From positions 175,781 through 239,780 of the forward strand of contig NZ_SCNV01000007.1 in NCBI RefSeq assembly GCF_005503145.1: DNA of 64,000 nt, written 5' to 3'. The notes beneath the pieces are model-generated. The model did no database searches and was not told the origin of the DNA. It saw only the letters and a list, made by a program, of their open reading frames with translations. Within the stretch, counting starts at the first letter, position 1; every line of letters starts with the position of its first letter. Positions 37,139 through 46,793 of the stretch are shown here, piece by piece. A program made the translations under genes and the position numbers. The stretch comes from Burkholderia sp. 4M9327F10 (GTDB lineage Bacteria > Pseudomonadota > Gammaproteobacteria > Burkholderiales > Burkholderiaceae).

Positions 37139-37729
37139 ATGGCTGAACTTCCCGATCACGACGCAGCGCTTACCGAGACCTGTCTCGAGAGCAAGACGAT
37201 CCACCAGGGTCCGTTCCTGACACTCAAGTGCGACACGGTCCGCTTGCCGGACGGCAAGAGCGCAACACGCGAGTACGTGAAGCACCCGGGCGCCGTGATG
37301 GTGATCCCGCTGTTCGACGATGGCCGCGTGCTGCTGGAATGCCAGTATCGCTATCCGATCGGCAAGGTGATGTATGAATATCCGGCTGGCAAGCTTGATC
37401 CGAACGAGGGCGCGCTTGCCTGTGCCAAGCGTGAACTGCGCGAAGAAACCGGCTATACGGCGCGCGAGTACGTGTTTTTGACGCGGATTCATCCGATCAT
37501 CTCGTACTCAACTGAATTTATCGACATCTACCTCGCACGCGGCTTGACCGCCGGCGAGCGCAAGCTCGACGACGGCGAGTTTCTCGAACTGTTCACCGCA
37601 ACCGTTCCTGAAGTTTCCGAATGGGTTCGGACCGGCAAGATCACCGACGTGAAGACGATCATCGGCACGTTCTGGCTGGAGAAAGTGTTGTCGGGTACAT
37701 GGCCGGCCGCTGAGCCTGAGCCGAACTGA
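37139..37729 (+). CDS. Nudix hydrolase, ADP-ribose pyrophosphatase type
   Basis: 196 aa from the ATG at 37139, supported by GAGGT upstream. The Nudix box is intact: GKLDPNEGALACAKRELREETGY (G-x5-E-x7-RELREE-x-GY). The family cleaves ADP-ribose and related nucleoside diphosphates. It probably ends the nuo transcription unit and may act on NAD(H) breakdown products, an inference from context. Confidence 0.92.
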   Translation: MAELPDHDAALTETCLESKTIHQGPFLTLKCDTVRLPDGKSATREYVKHPGAVMVIPLFDDGRVLLECQYRYPIGKVMYEYPAGKLDPNEGALACAKRELREETGYTAREYVFLTRIHPIISYSTEFIDIYLARGLTAGERKLDDGEFLELFTATVPEVSEWVRTGKITDVKTIIGTFWLEKVLSGTWPAAEPEPN

Positions 37730-37789
37730 TTGCAGGCGGCGCGGCCCGGGATCCGGGCTAAGCCGCCGGACCAGCCCGGCACGCAGCAA

Positions 37790-37818
37790 ACCACGGCAGC
37801 CCTCGCGGCTGCCGTGGT
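37790..37818 (+). terminator. Hairpin after the Nudix gene
   Basis: ACCACGGCAGCC/GGCTGCCGTGGT, a 12-bp stem with a 5-nt loop and only a short T-rich tail. It is the likely end of the nuo transcript. Confidence 0.65.
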
Positions 37819-37999
37819 CATTTATGGCCGGTCGGCGAGCATCGGTCCGAAGCGTTAAAATCGCGCACGCGTGCTCGATTGCTGCTGGACGCGGAAATAC
37901 GCTGGACTGACGTACCAAAGGCGCGCCACGCAAAATTTCCGAACGATCGTTCACAAATTTCCATTTTGCGCTAAACTCATACGCAAGCCCTGATTCCAC

Positions 38000-38425
38000 A
38001 TGAAGGTCCTCGATTTACAGTGCCCGCACGGCCATCGGTTTGAAGGCTGGTTTGCTTCCGCCGAAGACTTTGAGTCGCAGTTGTCCCGCAAGCTGGTTGA
38101 ATGTCCGATTTGCGGCGCGACCGAAGTGAGCCGTTTGCCGTCGGCGCCCCGGCTGAACCTGTCGGGCGCGACCGAGGCGCCAGCCCCTGCGGGCGCCGGG
38201 GAAATGCAGGCGCGCGTCATGCGCGCGCTGCGCGAGGTACTGGAAAAGACCGAGAACGTGGGTGACCGCTTCGCCGAGGAAGCGCGGCGCATTCACTACA
38301 ACGAAGCGCCCGCTCGCAACATTCGCGGTGTCACCACAGCGGAAGATGCGAAAGCCTTGGTCGAGGAAGGCATTGAAGTGATGCCGTTGCCGATCCCGGC
38401 CGCTCTGAAGGAACCGTTGCAATAG
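38000..38425 (+). CDS. DUF1178 family protein
   Basis: 141 aa. The N-terminal zinc-ribbon-like part has CPHGHRFEGWFAS and CPICGATEVSRLPSAPRL. The C-terminal part (EEARRIHYNEAPARNIRGVTTAEDAKALVEEGIEVMPLP) is the characteristic DUF1178 core. Function is unknown. It is 48 bp upstream of the acyl-CoA dehydrogenase gene. Confidence 0.9.
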   Translation: MKVLDLQCPHGHRFEGWFASAEDFESQLSRKLVECPICGATEVSRLPSAPRLNLSGATEAPAPAGAGEMQARVMRALREVLEKTENVGDRFAEEARRIHYNEAPARNIRGVTTAEDAKALVEEGIEVMPLPIPAALKEPLQ

Positions 38426-38473
38426 CGCAGCGGCTCACTGGCGGCGGGCAGCCGCGGCCAGGAGACACTGCGC

Positions 38474-39670
<1,197 letters not shown>

Positions 39671-39680
39671 GGAGCGGCGC

Positions 39681-40817
39681 ATGGACTTCACATTTACCGA
39701 CGAACAACAGCAATTCGCCGACGCACTGCGCCGCTATCTGGACAAGCACTACGGCTTCGAAGCGCGCCAGGCGATTGTCTATTCGGACGCGGGCGTCTCC
39801 GATACGCATTGGGCGGCCTTCACCGAACTCGGTTTGACCGCATTGCCGGTGCCGGAAGAGCAGGGCGGCTTCAATGGCAGCCTTGTCGATATGCTGGTGG
39901 TGATGCAGGAGCTGGGCCGGGCGCTGGTGGTCGAGCCGTATTGGGCGACGGCAGTGGGTATCGAGGCACTGCGGGTTACGGGCTCGGCAAGCGCCGGGCA
40001 GAGCGAAGATACTGCGTTGCTCGAACGTGCGGCACAAGGCGAGATCAAGCTCGCCGTGGCGTTTCATGAGCCGCATGCCCGCTACGATCTGTTTTCCGTC
40101 GACACAACCGCCACGCAGCAAGGCGAGCATTACGCGCTGAGCGGCAAGAAGTCGGTGGTGTTGCACGGTGCACAGGCGGACCACTGGATTGTGCCCGCGC
40201 GTCTGAACGGCGAGATCGCGCTGTTCGTGGTCGCGCGCGACGCGGCCGGCACGCAGGTCACCGACTACCGCACGATCGACGGCCAGCGGGCGGCGTCATT
40301 GGCATTTGCCGGCACGCCGGCACGGCGTCTGGGCGGCCAGCATGCAGGGGCCGCTGCACTCGAGCAGATCGCGGACTATGGTACGGTGTTGCTGTGCGCG
40401 GAAGCCGTGGGTGCACTCGACGCGCTGAATCACGCCACCGTCGAATACACCAGGACACGGCAGCAATTCGGTCAGCCGATTGCGCGTTTTCAGGCTCTGC
40501 AACACCGGATGGTGGAGATGCTGATTCATGCCGAGCAGGCGCGTTCGGCGACGTACCTGGCCACCGTGCGCTATGCGAGCAGCGATGCCGATGAACGGCG
40601 CCGCGCGGTCTCGGCGGCTAAGGTGCGGGTGGGTCAGGCGGCGCGTTTCGTCGGTCAGCAGGCGGTGCAGTTGCACGGCGGCATGGGCGTGACGAACGAA
40701 GTGGCGGCAGCCCACCTGTTCAAGCGCCTGGCGATTATCGAAACCACGCTGGGCGACGTCGACCATCATCTGGCGCGTTTCGCCGCGCTGTCACATTTTG
40801 CCAGCGCTGAAGCATGA
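39681..40817 (+). CDS. Acyl-CoA dehydrogenase, PimD-like small subunit
   Basis: 378 aa. N-terminal MDFTFTDEQQQFADALRRYLDKHYGFEARQ and C-terminal GGMGVTNEVAAAHLFKRLAIIETTLGD are typical of divergent partner subunits, with weak FAD motifs in the middle domain. It is adjacent to the large subunit and likely forms a complex with it. It may carry the residues the partner lacks, or vice versa. Confidence 0.88.
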   Translation: MDFTFTDEQQQFADALRRYLDKHYGFEARQAIVYSDAGVSDTHWAAFTELGLTALPVPEEQGGFNGSLVDMLVVMQELGRALVVEPYWATAVGIEALRVTGSASAGQSEDTALLERAAQGEIKLAVAFHEPHARYDLFSVDTTATQQGEHYALSGKKSVVLHGAQADHWIVPARLNGEIALFVVARDAAGTQVTDYRTIDGQRAASLAFAGTPARRLGGQHAGAAALEQIADYGTVLLCAEAVGALDALNHATVEYTRTRQQFGQPIARFQALQHRMVEMLIHAEQARSATYLATVRYASSDADERRRAVSAAKVRVGQAARFVGQQAVQLHGGMGVTNEVAAAHLFKRLAIIETTLGDVDHHLARFAALSHFASAEA

Positions 40818-40858
40818 CCCCTTGGCTGGCCGCTGGCTCTAACGAGTGAGGTATCGGG

Positions 40859-41317
40859 ATGGGATTGAGTTTCGAAGATATGGAAGTCGGTACGGTGGTC
40901 GAATGCGGTGAGCACACGTTCACTCACGACGAGATCGTCCGGTTTGCCGAGCAGTTTGATCCGCAGCCGTTTCACGTTGACGACGCCGCTGCGGCGGCTT
41001 CGTCCTTCGGCGGTCTGGTCGCGAGCGGTTGGCATACCTGTTCGGTGATGATGGGTCTGCTGGTGCGCAACGTGCTCGCGGGTTCAACCTCGATGGGTTC
41101 ACCGGGCGTCGATGAAATCCGCTGGTTCAAGCCGGTGCGGGTTGGCGATACGATTCGCATGACCAATGCGGTGCTCGACAAGCGCGTGTCGTCGAGCAAG
41201 CCGGACCGCGGCATCGTTGCAACCGAATGGGCGGGGATCAACCAGCACGGCGAGACGGTGATTACCGTGCGCTCCAAAGCGCTGTTCGGCTTGCGCCATC
41301 CTGGGTCAAGCGCATGA
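40859..41317 (+). CDS. MaoC-like (R)-hydratase, first of a pair
   Basis: 152 aa hot-dog fold. The hydratase motif has catalytic Asp and His in FAEQFDPQPFHVDDAAAAAS and FGGLVASGWHT. It probably hydrates the enoyl-CoA made by the upstream dehydrogenase. It overlaps the next gene by 4 bp. Confidence 0.9.
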   Translation: MGLSFEDMEVGTVVECGEHTFTHDEIVRFAEQFDPQPFHVDDAAAAASSFGGLVASGWHTCSVMMGLLVRNVLAGSTSMGSPGVDEIRWFKPVRVGDTIRMTNAVLDKRVSSSKPDRGIVATEWAGINQHGETVITVRSKALFGLRHPGSSA

Positions 41318-41778
41318 AGCGCGAGGTGGTCGTGCTCGACGCACAGGCGCTCCGTTCGCTGGTGGGCGCCGAGCCGCTCGTCAGTGAATGGCTACGCGTT
41401 GATCAAGCGAGCGTGAACGGCTTTGCCGACGCAACCAGCGATCATCAATGGATTCATGTCGACCCCGAGCGGGCGCGGCGCGAATCGCCGTTTGGCGGGC
41501 CGATCGCGCATGGCTTTCTGACCTTGTCGCTAATTCCGGGACTGCTGGAAAAGACGGTGGCGCTCAAGCAACGGATGGGCGTCAATTATGGCCTGAACCG
41601 GGTGCGGTTCACCGCACCCGTGCCGGTCGGCTCGGAAATTCGCGCGCGTTTTGCCGTGGCAAGCGTGGATGATGTGGAAGAGTCGGGCGTCCAGGTGGTG
41701 TGGAACGTGACGCTGGAACGGCAAGGTAGTGAGCGGCCGGTGTGCGTGGCGGAGTTCATCACGCGGCATTATTTCTAG
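41314..41778 (+). CDS. MaoC-like (R)-hydratase, second of a pair
   Basis: 154 aa. It has its own Asp/His pair in ATSDHQWIHVDPERARR and GPIAHGFLTLSL. The ATGA overlap with the first MaoC gene suggests stoichiometric partners or two hydratases of different specificity. It ends the ACAD-ACAD-MaoC-MaoC operon. Confidence 0.9.
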   Translation: MKREVVVLDAQALRSLVGAEPLVSEWLRVDQASVNGFADATSDHQWIHVDPERARRESPFGGPIAHGFLTLSLIPGLLEKTVALKQRMGVNYGLNRVRFTAPVPVGSEIRARFAVASVDDVEESGVQVVWNVTLERQGSERPVCVAEFITRHYF

Positions 41779-41813
41779 CAGTTGGCTGCAAAAGCGGTGA
41801 TATTCATGTCGCA

Positions 41814-41850
41814 GCGTCCGTCGTACTAGCCAGGTCAGTACGACGGACGC
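41814..41850. terminator. Perfect inverted repeat between convergent genes
   Basis: A 14-bp perfect stem, GCGTCCGTCGTACT/AGTACGACGGACGC, with a 9-nt loop. There is no T tract on either strand. It is probably a bidirectional termination or mRNA 3'-end structure for the MaoC gene and the convergent GST gene. Confidence 0.55.
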
Positions 41851-41919
41851 ATACACGGTATGCGACTCGCGGATTGCGCGGACGGTTTCCCGCCGTCCAC
41901 GCATCCGTTCTACTGAATC

Positions 41920-42621
41920 TCAGTGCTTGGCGTACTGCGTCGCGCCGAACAGCACTTCCTTCGCCTTCTCGTCCATCAACGGCTTGCGCGCCGAAGCCAG
42001 TACTTCCACACCGCGCAGCACGGCCGGCCTCGCGGCGATTTCTTCGTGCCAGCGTTTCACATGCGGGAACGTGTCCAGTTCGATACCCTGGTTTTGCCAC
42101 GAGCGTGTCCAGGGGAACGACGCAATATCTGCAATCGTATAGTCGTTGCCTGCGAGATAACGGGTCTTGCCCAGTTGCGTGTCCATCACGCCATATAGAC
42201 GTCGCGTCTCGTTCGTATAGCGGTTGATCGCGTATTCGATCGGCTGCGGCGCATAGATGCGGAAATGATGCGTCTGCCCGAGCATAGGACCGATGCCGCC
42301 CATCTGGAACATCAGCCACTGCAGGGTGGCGTAGCGCCCGGCCGGATCGGCAGGCAGGAGCTTGCCGGTTTTTTCGGCCAGATAGACCAGGATTGCGCCT
42401 GACTCGAATAGCGAGAACGGCTTGCCGTCGACGCCTTTCGGGCCGTCCGGATCGACGATGGCGGGAATCTTGTTGTTCGGGCTGATGGCGAGAAATTCCG
42501 GCTTGAACTGGTCGCCGGCGCCGATGTCGACCGGGTGTGCGGTGTAGGCGAGCCCAGTCTCTTCGAGCATGATGTGAACCTTGTGGCCGTTGGGGGTCGC
42601 CCAGCTATAGACGTCGATCAT
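41920..42621 (-). CDS. Glutathione S-transferase family protein (YfcG/YghU-like)
   Basis: 233 aa. The thioredoxin-like N domain (MIDVYSWATPNGHKVHIMLEE; ISPNNKIPAIVD; FESGAILVYLAEKTG) precedes a helical C domain (TIADIASFPWTRSW). The TPNGHK start and LFESGAI are typical of disulfide-bond oxidoreductase GSTs. It is a single gene downstream of the minus-strand acyl-CoA operon. Confidence 0.9.
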   Translation of the reverse strand: MIDVYSWATPNGHKVHIMLEETGLAYTAHPVDIGAGDQFKPEFLAISPNNKIPAIVDPDGPKGVDGKPFSLFESGAILVYLAEKTGKLLPADPAGRYATLQWLMFQMGGIGPMLGQTHHFRIYAPQPIEYAINRYTNETRRLYGVMDTQLGKTRYLAGNDYTIADIASFPWTRSWQNQGIELDTFPHVKRWHEEIAARPAVLRGVEVLASARKPLMDEKAKEVLFGATQYAKH

Positions 42622-42684
42622 TGTGGCTCCTGTGTCGACCGGAGTAGGCGCTTAGGCGCGCGGCCCTGGTCCCATGCATGAAAG

Positions 42685-42707
42685 CGGCGCCGCACTACGC
42701 GGCGCCG
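42685..42707 (-). terminator. GC-rich hairpin downstream of the acyl-CoA operon
   Basis: CGGCGCCGC/GCGGCGCCG with a 5-nt loop. A second hairpin (CGACCGC/GCGGTCG, 42803-42822) lies directly after the dehydrogenase stop. Either may end the minus-strand operon. Confidence 0.45.
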
Positions 42708-42830
42708 AAGCAGGCAAAAATTAGAGCATAGATCGGGCGACGCTGCAGGGCAGCTGCCGAATGGCCGTGAGACCGCGGCGGGACCACGGTGGGAACCCGG
42801 CGCGACCGCCGCGTTGCGGTCGGTCCCGTA

Positions 42831-44090
42831 TCACGAACGGGTAATCGGCGTCTCCACGCGTGCCGCTGCCCCGGCATCCATATAGCGCGCGAGTTCGAGC
42901 TTGGCGATAGCGTTGCGGTGCACCTCATCCGGGCCATCGGCGAAGCGCAGCGTGCGTGCCGACGTGTAGGCATAGGCGAGCGGAAAGTCTTCGCTGAGAC
43001 CGGCCGCGCCGTGCGCCTGCATGGCCCAGTCGATTACCTGGCACGCCATGTTCGGCGCCACCACCTTGATCATGGCAATCTCGCCGCGTGCGCCCTTGTT
43101 GCCGACCGTGTCCATCATGTACGCAGTCTTGAGCGTCAGCAGCCGCGCCTGCTCGATCATGCAGCGTGCTTCGGCGATACGCTCCAGCGTGACGCCCTGG
43201 GCAGCCACCGGCTTGCCGAACGCCACACGTTGCAGCGAGCGCTTCGCCATCAGTTCGAGCGCGCGTTCGGCAAGCCCGATCAGGCGCATGCAGTGGTGAA
43301 TCCGGCCCGGCCCGAGCCGGCCTTGCGCGATCTCGAAGCCGCGCCCTTCGCCGAGCAGCATGTTGGAGGCCGGTACGCGCACGTTTTCGAGCGTGATCTC
43401 CATGTGGCCGTGCGGCGCGTCGTCATAGCCGAACACGGTCAACGGACGGTGCACGGTAATGCCGGTTGCGTCGGCGGGCACCAGGATCATCGATTGCTGC
43501 TGGTGGCGCGGCGCCTCAGGGTCCGTCTTGCCCATCACGATGTACACCTTGCAGCGCGGATCGCCCGCACCGGACGACCACCACTTGTGGCCATTGATCA
43601 CATAGTGGTCGCCGTCGCGCACGATGCTCGTCTGGATGTTGGTTGCATCGGACGAAGCCACTTCGGGCTCGGTCATCAGGAATGCAGAACGAATCTGACC
43701 TTGCAGCAACGGCTCGAGCCACTCGTGTTTGTTCGCCTCGCTGCCGTAACGCTCGATGGTCTCCATATTGCCGGTGTCGGGTGCGTTGCAATTGAACACT
43801 TCCGGCGCCCAGGGCACGCGTCCCATGATCTCGCACAGCGGCGCGTATTCGAGGTTCGTCAGGCCGGCGCCGCGTGCGGAGTCGGGCAGGAACAGATTCC
43901 ATAGGCCGGCGTCGCGCGCTTTCTGCTTCAGTTGCTCGATCAGCTCAGTCGGCAACCACGCATTACCGTTTGCGCGGTTACGGGCGATTTCGCCGGCGAA
44001 GGCCTTTTCGTTCGGGTAGATGTGTTCGTCGAAGAAGGCGAGCAGTTTCTCGCGCAGTGCCTGAACCTTCGGGGTGTAATCGAAATTCAT
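42831..44090 (-). CDS. Acyl-CoA dehydrogenase, ACAD10/11 (LvaC)-like
   Basis: 419 aa. FAD/substrate motifs are [19 protein letters not shown] and [15 protein letters not shown]. The C-terminal [24 protein letters not shown] resembles the ACAD10/11 branch. The preceding gene encodes an APH-fold kinase. The same kinase/ACAD pairing occurs as a fusion in human ACAD10/11 and as separate LvaA and LvaC in Pseudomonas levulinate catabolism, where a phosphorylated 4-hydroxyacyl-CoA is processed. A comparable reaction is inferred here. Confidence 0.88.
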   Translation of the reverse strand: MNFDYTPKVQALREKLLAFFDEHIYPNEKAFAGEIARNRANGNAWLPTELIEQLKQKARDAGLWNLFLPDSARGAGLTNLEYAPLCEIMGRVPWAPEVFNCNAPDTGNMETIERYGSEANKHEWLEPLLQGQIRSAFLMTEPEVASSDATNIQTSIVRDGDHYVINGHKWWSSGAGDPRCKVYIVMGKTDPEAPRHQQQSMILVPADATGITVHRPLTVFGYDDAPHGHMEITLENVRVPASNMLLGEGRGFEIAQGRLGPGRIHHCMRLIGLAERALELMAKRSLQRVAFGKPVAAQGVTLERIAEARCMIEQARLLTLKTAYMMDTVGNKGARGEIAMIKVVAPNMACQVIDWAMQAHGAAGLSEDFPLAYAYTSARTLRFADGPDEVHRNAIAKLELARYMDAGAAARVETPITRS

Positions 44091-44120
44091 GTAAGACCTC
44101 GCGGATGACGGGGGTGTCGG

Positions 44121-45227
44121 TTAGCGCACTTTCTGCGCGTAGCGCCAGGCGAGCTCCGCCATGGGCTTTGCGCGCCGGCCTGCATCGAGCGCTTGCGCGC
44201 TTGCCGCGGTGCCGTCGACGACGCGTTTCATGATGCCTTGCAGGATCGCCGCGATCCGGAACATGTTGTAGGCCAGATAGAAGTTCCAGTCGCCGTGAAT
44301 CTCAAAGCCGGTGCGTGCGCAATAGCGTTCCACGTACTGTGCTTCATCGGGGATGCCGAGCGCGGCCCAGTCGAGCCCTGCAATGCCGCGGAACTGCGCC
44401 GGATCGACGTGCCACGCCATGCAGTGATAAGCGAAGTCGGCAAGCGGGTCGCCGAGCGTCGACAGCTCCCAGTCGAGCACGGCGAGTACGCGTGGTTCAT
44501 GCGGATGGAAGATCAGGTTGTCGAGCCGGTAGTCGCCGTGGACGATCGAGACACGCGCGCCGGTTTCATCCGGCATATGCTGCGGCAGCCATTCAATGAG
44601 GCGTGTCATGGCTTCGATCGGCTCGGTCTCCGAAGCGAGATACTGTTTGCTCCAGCGGCCGATCTGCCGTGCGAAGTAGTTGCCCGGTTTGCCGTAGTCG
44701 GCGAGACCGAGCGCGGCCACATCGACGCTATGCAGTGCGGCGATCACGCGGTTCATCTCGTCGTAGATCTCGCTGCGCTCAGTGGGTGTCATGCCGGGCA
44801 GCGACTGGTCCCACAGTACGCGGCCCTCGACGAACTCCATCACGTAGAATGCGCGGCCGATCACGCTTTCGTCCTCGCACAGCGCGAGCATCTGCGCGAC
44901 CGGCACGTCGGTGCCGGCGAGCGCATGCATGACGCGGTACTCGCGCTCGATTGCATGTGCGGACGGCAGCAGTTTCGCCGTAGGCCCGGGTTTCGCGCGC
45001 ATCACATAGGTGCGCGACGGCGTGATCAGCTTGAAGGTGGGATTCGACTGGCCACCCGCAAACTGCTCGATAGTGAGCGGTCCCGCGAAGCCATCCACAT
45101 GTTGTGCCAGCCAGGCGCCGAGCGCGTCACTGTCGAAGCGCTGCCGCTCTGTAACCGGCCGCGTGCCGACGAACGCCGAGTAATCCGGTTTGTGTTCAGG
45201 TTCGCCCGTCTTCGTGGCTTCGCCCAT
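44121..45227 (-). CDS. APH-fold phosphotransferase (LvaA/ACAD10-kinase-like)
   Basis: 368 aa from an ATG preceded by GGAGGAGA. It has a protein-kinase-like fold: an N-lobe around FAGGQSNPTFKLITPSRTYVMRAKP, catalytic loop IVHGDYRLDNLIFHP (HGD and Asn), and metal-binding DWELSTLGDPLADFAYH. Despite the aminoglycoside-phosphotransferase label, context within an acyl-CoA operon and the ACAD partner point to a hydroxyacyl-CoA substrate. Confidence 0.88.
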   Translation of the reverse strand: MGEATKTGEPEHKPDYSAFVGTRPVTERQRFDSDALGAWLAQHVDGFAGPLTIEQFAGGQSNPTFKLITPSRTYVMRAKPGPTAKLLPSAHAIEREYRVMHALAGTDVPVAQMLALCEDESVIGRAFYVMEFVEGRVLWDQSLPGMTPTERSEIYDEMNRVIAALHSVDVAALGLADYGKPGNYFARQIGRWSKQYLASETEPIEAMTRLIEWLPQHMPDETGARVSIVHGDYRLDNLIFHPHEPRVLAVLDWELSTLGDPLADFAYHCMAWHVDPAQFRGIAGLDWAALGIPDEAQYVERYCARTGFEIHGDWNFYLAYNMFRIAAILQGIMKRVVDGTAASAQALDAGRRAKPMAELAWRYAQKVR

Positions 45228-45251
45228 TTGTCTCCTCCAGGTGAGTGTTCG

Positions 45252-45971
45252 CTACGCCTCGCGCTTGTATTGGATGAACTGGGCGTAGAGCATTTCCATC
45301 GTCGTGTTCCGTACATCGCGATGCAGCGGCGACGGCGGGGCGTAGTTGAGCGTGCGCAGCACCCAGTCGTGCGGGGCCTCGCCTACGTCCAGTGCGTTGA
45401 TGCAACCGGTGGCCTGCGAAAGATGGCCGAAGAACGTGCGCCCGCCTGCCGTGATGGCATGCGAAAGGAGCGCGCGATTCACGCCGCCATGCAGAACCAG
45501 CAGCACGGTGTCCCACGACGTGTCCTCGCGCAGCGTCGCGAGCGCCGGCAGCACGCGGTCGAATAGCTCGCCGATCGTTTCACCGCCAAGAAAGCGCGTG
45601 CTCTCAGGGACCACGCCGTCGAATACGCTGAGGAAGGCGGCTTCAATATCGGCCGCCGGAATATCGTTTAGCCTGCCGCCGCGAATTTCCTGCCACGCGG
45701 GTTCGACATCGAGGTCGATGTGCTGATGGGTTTCAGCCAGCACACGCTGGGCAGTTTCGACGGTGCGCGGCAAGCCGCTGACAATGACCCGGTCGAAGCG
45801 GATCTGATGCGCGGCGAATGCGTGCCCGGCGGCGCTCGCCTGGTCGCGGCCGTGGGCGTTCAGCGGCACCGTTTCCGGATCGATGGCGCGCCCCGTGGCA
45901 TCGAAGTACGTTACGTCGCCATGGCGCATCAGGTAGATGCGACGCCGTTTGGGCAGTTGGTACTCAGGCAT
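45252..45971 (-). CDS. Histidine phosphatase (phosphoglycerate mutase-like) family protein
   Basis: 239 aa. The RHG motif is present as LMRHGDVTYFD, with a second catalytic His in LLVLHGGVNRALL. The acid/base Glu is probably in the FLGGETIGELFDRV region. The family dephosphorylates small molecules or proteins. It lies 24 bp upstream of the kinase gene, so a kinase and a phosphatase are made together; the substrate is unknown. Confidence 0.88.
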   Translation of the reverse strand: MPEYQLPKRRRIYLMRHGDVTYFDATGRAIDPETVPLNAHGRDQASAAGHAFAAHQIRFDRVIVSGLPRTVETAQRVLAETHQHIDLDVEPAWQEIRGGRLNDIPAADIEAAFLSVFDGVVPESTRFLGGETIGELFDRVLPALATLREDTSWDTVLLVLHGGVNRALLSHAITAGGRTFFGHLSQATGCINALDVGEAPHDWVLRTLNYAPPSPLHRDVRNTTMEMLYAQFIQYKREA

Positions 45972-46004
45972 GTCGGCCTCGCTGGCTTACTCGCAAATGG
46001 GTGC

Positions 46005-46793
46005 TCACTTGTACCGGGGGGCGCGTTTTTCGAGGAACGCGCTGATGCCTTCGAGTGCGTCGCGGTGATGCAGCGAGGCGACGAAGTTGTCGCGTTCGGC
46101 CACCAGATGATTGGCGAGCGGCTGCGTGCGGGCCGTGGCGATCAAGCCCTTGATGCGGGCCGTGGCGTTGGGCGAAATCTTGCCGAGATCGTCGGCCCAG
46201 CTGATCGCGGTCTCGCGTACCGCACCGGGTTTGGCGAGACGGTTGACCACGCCAAGTTCGGCCAGGCGCGCGGCGCCGATTGGTTTGCCTTCGAGCAGAA
46301 CTTCAGTGGCAAGCTGGTAAGGCAAGGCTTGGGCGAGAAACCACGAGCCGCCGCCGTCGGGCGTCAGGCCGACGCGTGAGTACGACATCACGAACTTGGC
46401 ATCGTCGGCGGCGACCAGCAGATCGCACGCCAGCGCCAGCGAGAAGCCCGCGCCGGCCGCGGCGCCTTCCACTGCGGCGATGACCGGCTTCGACAATCCG
46501 CGTACAGACTCGATCCACTCGCCCAGCAGGTCGATGCTTTGTGCCTGCACGGAAGGATCTTTCGCGCGATTCTCCAGCAGCCGGTTCAGGTTGCCGCCGG
46601 CGCAAAAGAACTGGTCCGCACCCGTGATGACCACCGCGCGCACCGATGGATCGCGTTCGGCGCTATTGAGCGCCTCGATGCCCGCTGCGTACATGTCGGG
46701 ATGCAAGGCGTTGCGCAGACCGGGGTTCGAGAGCGTGAGGACGAGCGTCGATTCGCTTTCATCCGGGCGTGAGGTGAGCAGTTCGGCGCTCAT
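46005..46793 (-). CDS. Enoyl-CoA hydratase/isomerase family protein
   Basis: 262 aa from MSAELLTSRPDE; the ATG overlaps the upstream gene's stop (ATGA), which fixes the start. Crotonase features are visible: oxyanion-hole loop ITGADQFFCAGGNLNRL and AAVEGAAAGAGFSLALACDLLVAAD. It resembles the oxepin-CoA hydrolase/alternative-type group. It hydrates enoyl-CoA intermediates in the operon's pathway. Confidence 0.9.
   Translation of the reverse strand: MSAELLTSRPDESESTLVLTLSNPGLRNALHPDMYAAGIEALNSAERDPSVRAVVITGADQFFCAGGNLNRLLENRAKDPSVQAQSIDLLGEWIESVRGLSKPVIAAVEGAAAGAGFSLALACDLLVAADDAKFVMSYSRVGLTPDGGGSWFLAQALPYQLATEVLLEGKPIGAARLAELGVVNRLAKPGAVRETAISWADDLGKISPNATARIKGLIATARTQPLANHLVAERDNFVASLHHRDALEGISAFLEKRAPRYK

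Noticed and set aside
44121..45227. Aminoglycoside resistance gene
   Set aside because: Although it has the APH fold, it lies in an acyl-CoA catabolic operon beside an ACAD10/11-like gene, which favours metabolic function.
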